A stretch of 64,000 nucleotides of DNA. Origin: Opitutaceae bacterium EW11. Its GTDB lineage: Bacteria; Verrucomicrobiota; Verrucomicrobiia; Opitutales; Opitutaceae. Under the pieces are notes generated by a model, which was given only the letters and a program-made list of their open reading frames with translations, was not told the origin of the DNA and made no database searches. Made by a program: the position numbers and the translations under genes. Of this stretch, positions 55,301 to 63,312 are shown in pieces. Location: contig QAYY01000020.1 in the NCBI GenBank assembly GCA_003054665.1, forward strand, positions 1 to 64,000. The letters run 5' to 3'. Every line of letters starts with the position of its first letter. Position 1 is the first letter of the stretch.

Positions 55301-55638
55301 TCGAGGAACTCATCGCCCAGCGCGACGACCGGCTGGCCCTGCTGGCGGGCGGCGACGAGGTGGCGCTGTCGTTCGACGCGGCGGCGCTGCCACCTCCGGC
55401 GCCTGGCCTGAAGCGCGACTTTTTCCTGCACGTCGTCGGATGGGACAAGGACGCCGACTTCCACGTGGGCGAGGGCTGGCAGCTGGAGCCGCTGCCTTTC
55501 CGCGGCATGAGCGATCAGGACTACGGTCGCGAGCCGCGTCCGAGCCGCATCAATGACGCGTGGATCAAGCAGTACAACACGCGCTGGGTCGACCCGGTCG
55601 TGGTGAGCCCGGGCGGCAAGATCCGTCCGACGCCCTGA
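52333..55638 (+). CDS. Exported TPR and FG-GAP/VCBS-repeat protein
   Basis: 1101 residues from a GTG (ATG at 52339 two codons later is equally likely). A single N-terminal transmembrane segment (~7-25) leads into TPR repeats (~33-200: GDTAGAIEIYRRALQLSP, NSAAAYYLLGCALLRQN). FG-GAP/VCBS repeats (~235-600) show DxDxDG calcium-like motifs in DYDRDG, DLDNDG, DYDNDGW and DFDADGG. The last ~480 residues hold beta-rich sequence including GTAITSVNEPTLPSG and no recognised domain. This resembles CRTAC1-like proteins but carries a TPR front. It is followed 18 bases later by a second FG-GAP gene. Confidence 0.85.
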   Translation: MSMSKRLLWVVGVVLVLAVAAGILRQRRSSDASAFTQLVTRGNGLLERGDTAGAIEIYRRALQLSPQSTDVRLNLANAHLLADRPADAADACRQVLELDHNSAAAYYLLGCALLRQNQAESAAAAFQQSWKINPGVPALDFQMGMAQQELGQIADAIRDFENAVRAVPDHPSAHYQLSRLYRRVGRGDDAARALQEHQRIISRSPPPVATIAALERCVYTQPLAPFVLAQPDARGIPVRFTDTTADAFGATAADARAPLAVLDYDRDGRLSLFAQEKSGGFFLLDNHGGKFSPLGRPLRSPAGATYHSALVGDLDNDGFDDVVVLGNQDTRVFKLYAQGRMRDATRAAGLEGVQASAGVLADLDFSGNLDLAIVLADGSGLGAYRNLGNFYFEPNWTEAGLPKTLPHATQLLTEDWSNEGLPGLFVARADAAPEFFEKKRAGAFAPSTLTQGWPAGAAIATGDLDNDLRVEVAIATATTIEIVHRDPKRRLTLPLNGFAVAGLLLTDYDNDGWLDLVAFGSAGVRVWRNAGQAGFTDTTEALGLKQTGPVTGVVAGDFDADGGTDLVTSSDAGLRFWRNDGGNQNRQLKLRLVGNRSNSSSLGVRVEVTAGNWRTRRTVRRSPLEIGVGQHAQLDAVRVHWFDLSTALVDVPVGTAITSVNEPTLPSGSCPYLYTWNGERFEFVTDILGAAPLGLPMNEKMYVPADEEELLVLGDEKRFPPRNGAYEIRITDELREVLYLDEAHLIAVDHPDGTLVYPTSKMHPGGPFPPHELWTLRPLVTPRQATRSDGMDVTALLSAIDNRMVEPVNLRRPQLRGLAEPFTITLDFGALPEGRPLVLALTGWLHFGGGMANISGSIDPTLPFPFPILEAESADGSWHKVDVDVGTPAGKTKTILVDLENKLPAGTRRLRLSQAYELYWDRALLCEKADASGNREHHLAASHADLHGRGFGRFADLPRSLPLTPIYDQVSPTPPWDRTPSGWFTRYGAVEELIAQRDDRLALLAGGDEVALSFDAAALPPPAPGLKRDFFLHVVGWDKDADFHVGEGWQLEPLPFRGMSDQDYGREPRPSRINDAWIKQYNTRWVDPVVVSPGGKIRPTP

Positions 55639-55656
55639 AGCCCCGCATCCTTTTCC

Positions 55657-58600
55657 ATGCTTCGTACCCCGACCCCCAGGAAAAAAAACGAAACCGAGTC
55701 TCGGAGGCGCACGCTGCGCTTCGTGGCGTTGGCCGCGCTCGGCGGCGCCCTGACGGCCCATGCCTGGGGAGCGACGCCGGAGGGTCTCGCAGTACAGCCG
55801 TTGGCTCCGCGTTCGGGACCGCGCGGAGCGACGCTGTTCGTCGTCGTCGCGCCGGAGGAGAGCGGCGTGCGCACGGAAAACAACTACAACGACCCGGAGA
55901 TGTGGGGTCGGCGGGCGCGCGAATTCGATCTCGGAGGAATCGGCACCGGCGTGGCGATCGGCGACTACGACGGCGACGGCCGCCCCGACCTCTTCGTCGT
56001 CAGCAAAACCGAGAGCTGCCGACTGTTCCGCAACCTCGGCAACTGGAAGTTCGAGGATGTGACGGACAAGGCAGGGGTCGGCGACACCGCCGATGCCGCG
56101 CGGATCTGGAAACAGGGCGCCACGTTCGCCGACGTGAACAACGACGGGCGTCTCGACCTGTACGTGTGCCGGTTCAACGCGCCGAATCTTCTCTACGTGA
56201 ACCAGGGCGACGGCACCTTCCGGGAGCAGGCCCACGCGTACGGGCTCGATGTGAAGGACGCGACGGTCATGGCGGTGTTCGGCGACTACGACCGCGACGG
56301 CTGGCTCGACGTCTTTGTCCAGACCAACGTGCTCGACGCGGTCGCGAATCCGGAAGGCCAGCGCGATTACCTCTTTCACAACAACCACGACGGCACCTTC
56401 ACCGATGTGACGAAGCAGTCGGGAGTGGCGCCCGGGCCCACCCACGGCAACTCCGCGCTCTGGTGGGATTTCGACGGCGACGGCTGGCCCGATCTGTACG
56501 TGGCGAACGACTTCTCGATCGCCGACGCACTCTACCGCAACAACCACGACGGGACCTTCACCGACGTGCTCGCCCGCGTCGCTTCACGGGCACCGTATTC
56601 GTCGATGGGGTCGGATCTCGGCGACGTGAACAACGACGGACGACTCGACCTGCTCGTCACTGACATGGCCGCGACCGGACACGAGAAGGATCAGCGCACG
56701 ATGGCGGAAACCCGGGCGCGGATGAGACTGCCGGCCGACGGCTCGAACGAAATACGCCAGTTTCCCTACAGCGCCGTGTACCTGAACACCGGCGCCGGGC
56801 AATTCCTCGAGGCGGCCCACCTGACCGGACTCGCCGCGACCGACTGGACCTGGTCGCCCCGGTGGGAGGACTTCGACAACGACGGCCGCGCGGACCTGCA
56901 CGTGACGAACGGCATGTATCGGGAAATCCACAACCAGGACCTGATCGGGCGCCGCGCCGACGCGGGCAGCGCGCCGATGCGCGAGCAGGTCACGCGCAAC
57001 AGCCCGGTCCTCGCCGAACAGAACCTCGCTTTTCGCAACCTCGGCGATCTCCGTTTCGAGAACGTATCGGCCGCATGGGGACTGGACCAGAAAGGCGTGA
57101 GTTTTGGCTCCGCCACCGGCGACCTCGACGGTGACGGCGATCTCGACCTACTCTTCAGCAACTATCAGGCGGGCGCGACGCTGCTGCGGAACGACAGCGA
57201 CTCGGGTCACCGCGTCGTCTGTGCGCTGCGCGGCACGCAGTCGAACCGTTTCGGCATCGGCGCTGACGTGACCCTCGAGACGGCCGCCGGCCCGCAGATC
57301 CGCGTGGTAACCCTCGGGCGCGGGTTCATGTCGAGCAGCGAACCGATCGCGCATTTCGGGCTCGGCGAGGAAACCCAGATTCGCCGCCTCACCGTCCGCT
57401 GGCCGAGCGGCGCCGTGCAGATCTTTGAGAACCTGCCTGTCGATCGTCGATTCACGATCACGGAGCCGGCGGCGCCCCACTCGCCCACGCCCACATCCAC
57501 GGCGGCGGAAGCGGCGTCCGCACCGAAACCGCCACCGCTTTTTACCGAGATGAGCGCGACAACGGGGTTGTCCGTCCGCTCGCCCGAAGAGCCCTTCGAC
57601 GAGTTCCTCGATCAGCGGCTGCTGCCATTCGGGTTGAACCGCCGCGGTCCGGCTCTCGCTGTCGGCGACCTGGACGGCAGCGGCCGCGATGCCGTGTGCC
57701 TCGGCGGCACCACTCGGGAGGCTCTGCGCATCCTGCTTCCCAACGCGGCTCGCGCCTGGATCCCGGCGGCCTCGCCGGCCCTCGCGACGGCGCCCGCCGT
57801 GGATGACGGACCGCTCCTGCTTCTGGATACGACCGGCACCGGACGCCTCGACCTGCTCGTGACTGCCGGCGGCACCAGTCAGCCGGCCGATGCGCCGGAG
57901 TACCAGCCACGGCTTTTTCTGAATGACGGCCATGGGCATTTTCAACCCGCGCCGGAGGGCACCTTGCCGGCGCTCGCCATCAGTGCGGGCGCGGCCTGTG
58001 CGGCCGATTTCGATCGCGATGGGCGCCTCGACGTCTTCATCGGCGCTCGGGTCTCGCCGGGCCTTTACCCGGCGACGCCATCAAGCGCACTGCTGGCGTG
58101 GCGCGACGGCAAGTACGTCGACGTCACGGATACCGTCGCGCCCGCGCTTCGGAAGCTGGGCATGGTTTCCGCCGCGATCTGGAGCGACGTGGACGGCGAC
58201 GGCTGGGCCGACCTGCTCGTCGCACTCGAGTGGGGGCCGGTGACGTATTTCCACAACGACCGCGGCACGCGGTTTGAGGATCGCACCGAGGTCGCGGGGT
58301 TCGCCGCCGCCGGCACGGGCTGGTGGCGCTCGCTGGCCGCGGGGGACTTCAATGGCGACGGGCGCCCGGATTATGTCGTGGGTAATGTGGGCCTGAATAC
58401 GCCTTACCGCGCCGACGCGGCGCATCCGGCTCTGCTGTTTTCCGGCGACTTCGGCCGGCGACGTCCGGAGCTGGTCGAGGCGTACTACGAAGGCGACCGC
58501 CTTTATCCTCGCCGGAGCCGCAGCGATCTCGGCGCAGCGATTCCGACCGTGTTCAGGCGATATCGCGCCAACAACGACTATGCGCGCGCCACGCTCTCGG

Positions 58601-59310
58601 AGATCGTGGGCGCGGACAAACTCGCCGCCGCGACGCGGCTCTCGGCGACAGAACTGCAGAGCGGCGTTTTCCTGAGCCAGCCCGACGGGCGCTATCGCTT
58701 CGAACCCTGGCCGCGGTTCGCGCAGATCGCTCCGGCGGATGGAATCGTCGTCGCCGACTTCGACGGAGACGGCTGCCTCGACCTGTACGTCGCGCAAAAC
58801 TCCTATGCTCCTGCGACGGCTATCGGCCGGTTCGACGGCGGAGTCAGCCAGCTCTTGCACGGCGACGGCCACGGACGCTTCGTCGCGGTGCCGGCCATCG
58901 AGAGCGGATTGATCGTCACCGGCGATGCCAAAGCCGCAGTGCTTCTCGATCTCGACGGCGACAGTCGGCCCGACTTGCTCGTCTCGCGAAACAACAATTC
59001 GACGCTCGCGTTTCGCAACCGCGGGTCCGCCGCCACGCGTCCGCTGCGCGTGAATCTCCAGGGCAAGCCCGGCAACCCGCAGGCAATCGGGGCGCGAGTG
59101 ACGGCGGAGTATGCGGACGGGACGAGGCAGTCCGTCGAGATCGCCGCAGGCTCCGGCTACTACAGCCAATCGACACCCGCCGCATTTTTCGGATCGCCGG
59201 AGCGGAATCCCATTCGGCGGGTGCAGGTGCGATGGCCCACGGGCGAGACGACGAGCGGCCCGGAGTGGAACGGAGAAGTGCCTGGCACCGTCCGGCTCAG
59301 CGCGCCGTAG
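55657..59310 (+). CDS. Exported CRTAC1-type protein with FG-GAP repeats and ASPIC/UnbV domains
   Basis: 1217 residues with a signal region (~20-40). Two FG-GAP/VCBS arrays appear, each followed by an ASPIC/UnbV domain: the first around 500-600 (GIGADVTLETAAGPQ, FGLGEETQIRRLTVRWPSG), the second at the C-terminus (GARVTAEYADGTRQSV, IRRVQVRWPTG). DxDxDG repeats are frequent (DYDGDGRPD, DFDGDGWPD, DLDGDGDLD). It looks like a duplicated CRTAC1 protein. Such proteins are surface-exposed beta-propellers, with possible adhesion or polysaccharide roles; no enzyme motif is seen. Cotranscribed with the TPR/FG-GAP gene. Confidence 0.85.
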   Translation: MLRTPTPRKKNETESRRRTLRFVALAALGGALTAHAWGATPEGLAVQPLAPRSGPRGATLFVVVAPEESGVRTENNYNDPEMWGRRAREFDLGGIGTGVAIGDYDGDGRPDLFVVSKTESCRLFRNLGNWKFEDVTDKAGVGDTADAARIWKQGATFADVNNDGRLDLYVCRFNAPNLLYVNQGDGTFREQAHAYGLDVKDATVMAVFGDYDRDGWLDVFVQTNVLDAVANPEGQRDYLFHNNHDGTFTDVTKQSGVAPGPTHGNSALWWDFDGDGWPDLYVANDFSIADALYRNNHDGTFTDVLARVASRAPYSSMGSDLGDVNNDGRLDLLVTDMAATGHEKDQRTMAETRARMRLPADGSNEIRQFPYSAVYLNTGAGQFLEAAHLTGLAATDWTWSPRWEDFDNDGRADLHVTNGMYREIHNQDLIGRRADAGSAPMREQVTRNSPVLAEQNLAFRNLGDLRFENVSAAWGLDQKGVSFGSATGDLDGDGDLDLLFSNYQAGATLLRNDSDSGHRVVCALRGTQSNRFGIGADVTLETAAGPQIRVVTLGRGFMSSSEPIAHFGLGEETQIRRLTVRWPSGAVQIFENLPVDRRFTITEPAAPHSPTPTSTAAEAASAPKPPPLFTEMSATTGLSVRSPEEPFDEFLDQRLLPFGLNRRGPALAVGDLDGSGRDAVCLGGTTREALRILLPNAARAWIPAASPALATAPAVDDGPLLLLDTTGTGRLDLLVTAGGTSQPADAPEYQPRLFLNDGHGHFQPAPEGTLPALAISAGAACAADFDRDGRLDVFIGARVSPGLYPATPSSALLAWRDGKYVDVTDTVAPALRKLGMVSAAIWSDVDGDGWADLLVALEWGPVTYFHNDRGTRFEDRTEVAGFAAAGTGWWRSLAAGDFNGDGRPDYVVGNVGLNTPYRADAAHPALLFSGDFGRRRPELVEAYYEGDRLYPRRSRSDLGAAIPTVFRRYRANNDYARATLSEIVGADKLAAATRLSATELQSGVFLSQPDGRYRFEPWPRFAQIAPADGIVVADFDGDGCLDLYVAQNSYAPATAIGRFDGGVSQLLHGDGHGRFVAVPAIESGLIVTGDAKAAVLLDLDGDSRPDLLVSRNNNSTLAFRNRGSAATRPLRVNLQGKPGNPQAIGARVTAEYADGTRQSVEIAAGSGYYSQSTPAAFFGSPERNPIRRVQVRWPTGETTSGPEWNGEVPGTVRLSAP

Positions 59311-59759
59311 ACGTAACCGTTTCCCCTTTCGACCGCGGAGATCGCCGCGTCTCACCGCTGCAGGCGACAGCGGACGCAGCCCTCGGTGGATACAGGAGCA
59401 TTGCCGCGCGGCGTGCGCACACCACCCGCGACACGTCGCGCTGAATTCACGGAGTGGCGCGCATGCCGCGCTCTGAACGTCGCTCGTTTACCGGTGTGCG
59501 GGGCACCTCACGCTTCGCCCCGGAGTTGCTTCCATTCGCCACACCAGACTGGCGGTCGCCCCGGCTAGCTGCCACGAGGGCGTATTCAGTATGTCCGGCG
59601 CCGTAGACCGAACCCCGAGGTCGAAGTGCGCGCACAGCGCAGCAACGCCCGGACCGGCACCGAGAGCATCAGCCCCGCTACTCGCTCGAATTAGGCGCAG
59701 CGGCGCGCCGAGTCTCGGCCACCACCACCGCGGGGGTTGTGCGATTCGACTTTGAACCT
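59311..59759. other. Intergenic region between the FG-GAP pair and the HzsA-related gene
   Basis: About 450 bases. No gene is recognisable and no terminator hairpin with T-tract follows the FG-GAP stop. The next gene probably has its own promoter here, though none is clear. Confidence 0.5.
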
Positions 59760-61655
59760 ATGACCCCAAGCGAACTGCATCCTCGCTGGTCCCTGCCCCC
59801 CATCGTGTGCGCCCTCGCCGTGGCGGTGGCGTGCATCGGCACGGCGGCCAACGCGGCTCTCGACACACCGATCGTCGTGACCCTGGTGCCCAAATCCACG
59901 GCGGCAGCTCCCGCTACCCGGAATTCAGGAGGGCTGGCGCGCGACGACCGCTTCGACGGCGGCCGCCTTGTGCTCGTCGGTCCGGGCGGCGATGCGCGCG
60001 TCCTCACGGAAGGCTTCGAATCCGCGTGCGACCCGAGCGTCTCGTTCGACGGCAAAACTCTCCTTTTCTCCGGCCGCAAGACAGCCGGCGCTCCCTGGCG
60101 GGTCTGGGAGATGGGCGTGGATGGCACCGGGCTGCGCGCCATCACGCCCGAAACGATGGACGCGCGCCATCCGATCCACGTCTCCACGCTGTTCACCCTC
60201 GATTCACCTCAGCCCTGGAAGACGCTGGTGTTTGTCGGACGCGACGCCGCGACGCACTCGGACACTTCGCCGACGAGGAACCTGTACAACATCACGCTCG
60301 ATGGCCGTGAACTGCGGCGCCTGACCTACCAGCCCGGCGAAAGCCTGGATCCTTTCCAGATGTGGGACGGCCGCGTGCTGTATGTGGCGGAACGATACTC
60401 GCAGGAACCGCCCGCCCGCGCGGGGCGCCTCGGACTTTTCGCCGTCCACTTCGAGGGCGCCGACATGGAACTCTACGGCGCGGAGCTCGGCCGGCGCGTG
60501 CAACAGATGCCGTGCGCCACCGAAAAGGGACTGGTCCTGTTCATCGAGAGCGACGAGGCGAGCTCCGACGGCGCGGGCCAGATCGCCTGGGTCGAGCAGC
60601 GGCGCCCCCACGTGACCTACCACGCGCCGAAAAGGACCGATGCCCGGCGCTATCGTTTTCCCTCGCCACTGCAGGCCAACGAAGTGCTGGTCGCGCAACA
60701 CGACCCGCGGGGAAAAAGTCGCTGGACCATCGTGCGATTCGACGCGGACAGCGGCGCCGTTTCGCCGGTCTTCGCCAGCAAGGACCAGGACGCGGTGCAG
60801 GCGGTCGCCGTGCGAGCCCGCCGCGTTCCCGACGGCCACTCCACCGTCGTCACCAGCAACGACAACTTCGGCACGCTATATGGACTCGACTGTTACACCG
60901 CCGACGCCGCCCGCAGCGGCAAGCTCCGGCCGGGCGAGGTGAAACGCGTTCGCCTGATCGAAGGCCTCGCGTCCGCTTCCGCCGGGGCCTCGTCGCCCCG
61001 CCGGCTCATCGGCGAAGCCGCCGTCGAAACGGACGGCTCGTTCAATCTCTTCGTGCCCTCCGACACCCCGCTGCTCCTGCAGACCGTCGACGAAAACGGG
61101 ATGGCGCTCGGCACCTGCGGCTGGATCTGGGTGAAACCGAAGGAAAAGCGGGGCTGCATCGGCTGCCACGAAGACCCCGAGCGTGTGCCGGAAAACCGGT
61201 TCGTGCTCGCACTGCATCACGACTCGGTCCCGCTGCTGCCGCCGGTGGCGGAACGTCGCACGGTCACGTTCACCCGCGACGTCGCTCCAATTCTCCAGCG
61301 CGCCGGCGGCGCCGGACTCGTCGACGCCCGTCAGCGTCCGCTGCGGCTCGCGCTCGACACCCCGGCTGGCCGGCTGGCGGCCTACCAGACTCTGACCCAG
61401 GGTCGGGGCGCGCTCGTGGAGCCAGGCCGGGCCCGCACCAGCCCCCTCGTCTGGCAGCTGCTCGGCCGCAACACCTCGCGGCCGTGGGACTCCGCCGCGA
61501 AGAACGCCGGTCCCGCGCAGAGCCGCCCCACAGCTCCGGGCTCGCACCTCAGCGCCGAGGAGCTTCGCACCCTGATTCTCTGGATCGACCTGGGCGCCGC
61601 GTACGACGCGCCGACCTTCCCCGCCCCAACCGAAACGGACACCGCCGGAAAATGA
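59760..61655 (+). CDS. HzsA-related exported monohaem protein
   Basis: 631 residues from the ATG at 59760. A signal peptide (PPIVCALAVAVACIGTAANA) is followed by a beta-propeller-like middle region with PD40-type repeats (SFDGKTLLFSGRK, WRVWEMGVDGTGLRAIT) resembling the middle domain of hydrazine synthase alpha subunit. Near residue 466 lies one CXXCH motif (GCIGCHED), and the C-terminal part (TFTRDVAPILQR, ELRTLILWIDLGA) resembles the planctomycete-cytochrome-like ends. HzsA-related proteins outside anammox bacteria have no assigned reaction. The start codon of the next gene overlaps its stop (ATGA). Confidence 0.8.
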   Translation: MTPSELHPRWSLPPIVCALAVAVACIGTAANAALDTPIVVTLVPKSTAAAPATRNSGGLARDDRFDGGRLVLVGPGGDARVLTEGFESACDPSVSFDGKTLLFSGRKTAGAPWRVWEMGVDGTGLRAITPETMDARHPIHVSTLFTLDSPQPWKTLVFVGRDAATHSDTSPTRNLYNITLDGRELRRLTYQPGESLDPFQMWDGRVLYVAERYSQEPPARAGRLGLFAVHFEGADMELYGAELGRRVQQMPCATEKGLVLFIESDEASSDGAGQIAWVEQRRPHVTYHAPKRTDARRYRFPSPLQANEVLVAQHDPRGKSRWTIVRFDADSGAVSPVFASKDQDAVQAVAVRARRVPDGHSTVVTSNDNFGTLYGLDCYTADAARSGKLRPGEVKRVRLIEGLASASAGASSPRRLIGEAAVETDGSFNLFVPSDTPLLLQTVDENGMALGTCGWIWVKPKEKRGCIGCHEDPERVPENRFVLALHHDSVPLLPPVAERRTVTFTRDVAPILQRAGGAGLVDARQRPLRLALDTPAGRLAAYQTLTQGRGALVEPGRARTSPLVWQLLGRNTSRPWDSAAKNAGPAQSRPTAPGSHLSAEELRTLILWIDLGAAYDAPTFPAPTETDTAGK

Positions 61656-63295
61656 AGACTCTCCTCGCCACTGCCGCCACGCTCCTCGCCTGCGGTTCCG
61701 GTCTCGCCGCCGAACCAGCCTGGCCGCACTTCACCGACATCACCGCCGCGGCGGGCATCACGTTCAAGCACAGTTTCGGCGACCAGGAGATGAGCAACAT
61801 CGTCGAGGCCACCGGCCCGGGCTGCTGCGTCTTCGACTACAACAACGACGGCCGGATGGACGTCTATTTCGTCAACGGCCGCTGGCACCCCGACATCAGC
61901 GACAACCGGGGCCGGAATCTGAAGGGCAGGCTGACAAACGCTCTGTATCGGAACAACGGGGACGGCACCTTCACCGACGTCACGGCGGAGGCGGGCGTGG
62001 CCGGCCGGCCCGACAGCTACGGCATGGCGGCGTCGGCCGCCGACTACGACAACGACGGGAATCTCGACCTCTACGTCTGCAATTACGGGACGAACATCCT
62101 GTATCACAACAACGGCGACGGCACGTTCACCGACGTCACCGAGAAGGCGGGCCTGCTCAGCCCCGGCTGGAGCCTCGCGGCGCCCTGGTTCGACTACAAC
62201 GGCGACGGCAAGCTCGACCTCTTCGTGGTGCACTACCTCGAGTACGACAAAGGCGCCTTCCAGCAAGTGGGTGCGTACTACAAGGCGGACAACTTCCCCG
62301 GTCCGCTCTCCTACCCCGGACTGCCCGATCACCTCTACCGCAACAACGGCGACGGCACGTTCACCGATGTCACCCGCGAGGCCGGCCTCTGGGAGCCGAC
62401 CGGCCGCGGCATGGGAGCGGTCGCCTGCGACCTCAACGGCGACGGCTTCGTCGACCTCTACGTCACGAACGACGCGATGGCGAACAACCTCTGGATCAAC
62501 GACGGCCACGGCCATTTCACCGACGTCGCCACCGAAACCGGCACGGCGTTCGGCGAGGGCGGGCAGGGCGTGTCGTCGATGGGACCGTTCGTCGCCGACG
62601 TCGACCGCAACGGCCTGCTCGACATCCTGGTTCCCGACATGGGCTACAGTTCGCTGCTGCTGCAGAAGCGGCCGGGCTTCTTCACCGACGTCACCGCGCA
62701 GTCGGGCGTCGCCCTCCTCTGCGGCCAGTACACCGGCTGGGGCGGTCTGCTCAACGACTACGACAACGACGGTTACGTTGACCTGTTCATCGCCAACGGC
62801 GACCCGCACCACCTTTACGTCGAGGAGGCCACGCTCGCGCGCTACGACGGCGCCGGCAAGTTCGTCGACATGACCGACGTGTCGGGCGAGTTCTTCGCGC
62901 GCAAGTTCGTCGGCCGCGGCGCCGCGTTCGCCGACTTCGACAACGACGGCGACATCGACATCGTGGTGAACGTGATCGGGGACGCCCCGCACCTCCTGCG
63001 CAACGACGGCGGCAACGCCCGTCACTGGCTGAAGATCGTGCCGCTCCGCACCGACACCGGCATGGTGACACTCGGCGCCACCGTGACGGTGAAGGCAAAC
63101 GGCCTGACGATGGTGCAGCCGGTCGTCGCAACCAACGGCTACCTCACCGGCAGCGATCCGCGCCCGAACTTCGGACTCGGCGACGCCACTCGGGCCGACT
63201 CGGTCGAAATCCGCTGGCCCGATGGCACCCGGCAGGTGCTCAACAACGTGAAGGCCGACCAAATCCTGACGGTGAAGCCGTCGACGACGAAGTAA
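61652..63295 (+). CDS. CRTAC1-family FG-GAP/ASPIC protein
   Basis: 547 residues starting at the overlapping ATGA; the frame open to 60362 is a shadow of the neighbour. Signal peptide (MKTLLATAATLLACGSGLAA), then FTDITAAAGITFKHSFGD, the standard CRTAC1 start. Repeated VCBS/FG-GAP motifs (YNNDGRMDVYF, NNGDGTFTDVT, DYDNDGNLDLYV) build a propeller, and an ASPIC/UnbV domain ends the protein (VTVKANGLTMVQPV, FGLGDATRADSVEIRWPDG). Translational coupling to the HzsA-related protein suggests a complex. A multihaem cytochrome gene starts 17 bases later. Confidence 0.9.
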   Translation: MKTLLATAATLLACGSGLAAEPAWPHFTDITAAAGITFKHSFGDQEMSNIVEATGPGCCVFDYNNDGRMDVYFVNGRWHPDISDNRGRNLKGRLTNALYRNNGDGTFTDVTAEAGVAGRPDSYGMAASAADYDNDGNLDLYVCNYGTNILYHNNGDGTFTDVTEKAGLLSPGWSLAAPWFDYNGDGKLDLFVVHYLEYDKGAFQQVGAYYKADNFPGPLSYPGLPDHLYRNNGDGTFTDVTREAGLWEPTGRGMGAVACDLNGDGFVDLYVTNDAMANNLWINDGHGHFTDVATETGTAFGEGGQGVSSMGPFVADVDRNGLLDILVPDMGYSSLLLQKRPGFFTDVTAQSGVALLCGQYTGWGGLLNDYDNDGYVDLFIANGDPHHLYVEEATLARYDGAGKFVDMTDVSGEFFARKFVGRGAAFADFDNDGDIDIVVNVIGDAPHLLRNDGGNARHWLKIVPLRTDTGMVTLGATVTVKANGLTMVQPVVATNGYLTGSDPRPNFGLGDATRADSVEIRWPDGTRQVLNNVKADQILTVKPSTTK

Positions 63296-63312
63296 CCCGC
63301 CCCTCGCCGACC

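Noticed and set aside
53230-56547. Open frame of over 1100 codons antisense to the FG-GAP genes
   Set aside because: It spans two recognisable genes and their gap on the opposite strand, has no domain or signal peptide, and arises from high-GC codon use.
60362-61651. 430-codon upstream extension of the CRTAC1 frame
   Set aside because: It is an out-of-frame shadow of the HzsA-related gene; the ATG at 61652 overlaps that gene's stop and starts a clean signal peptide.
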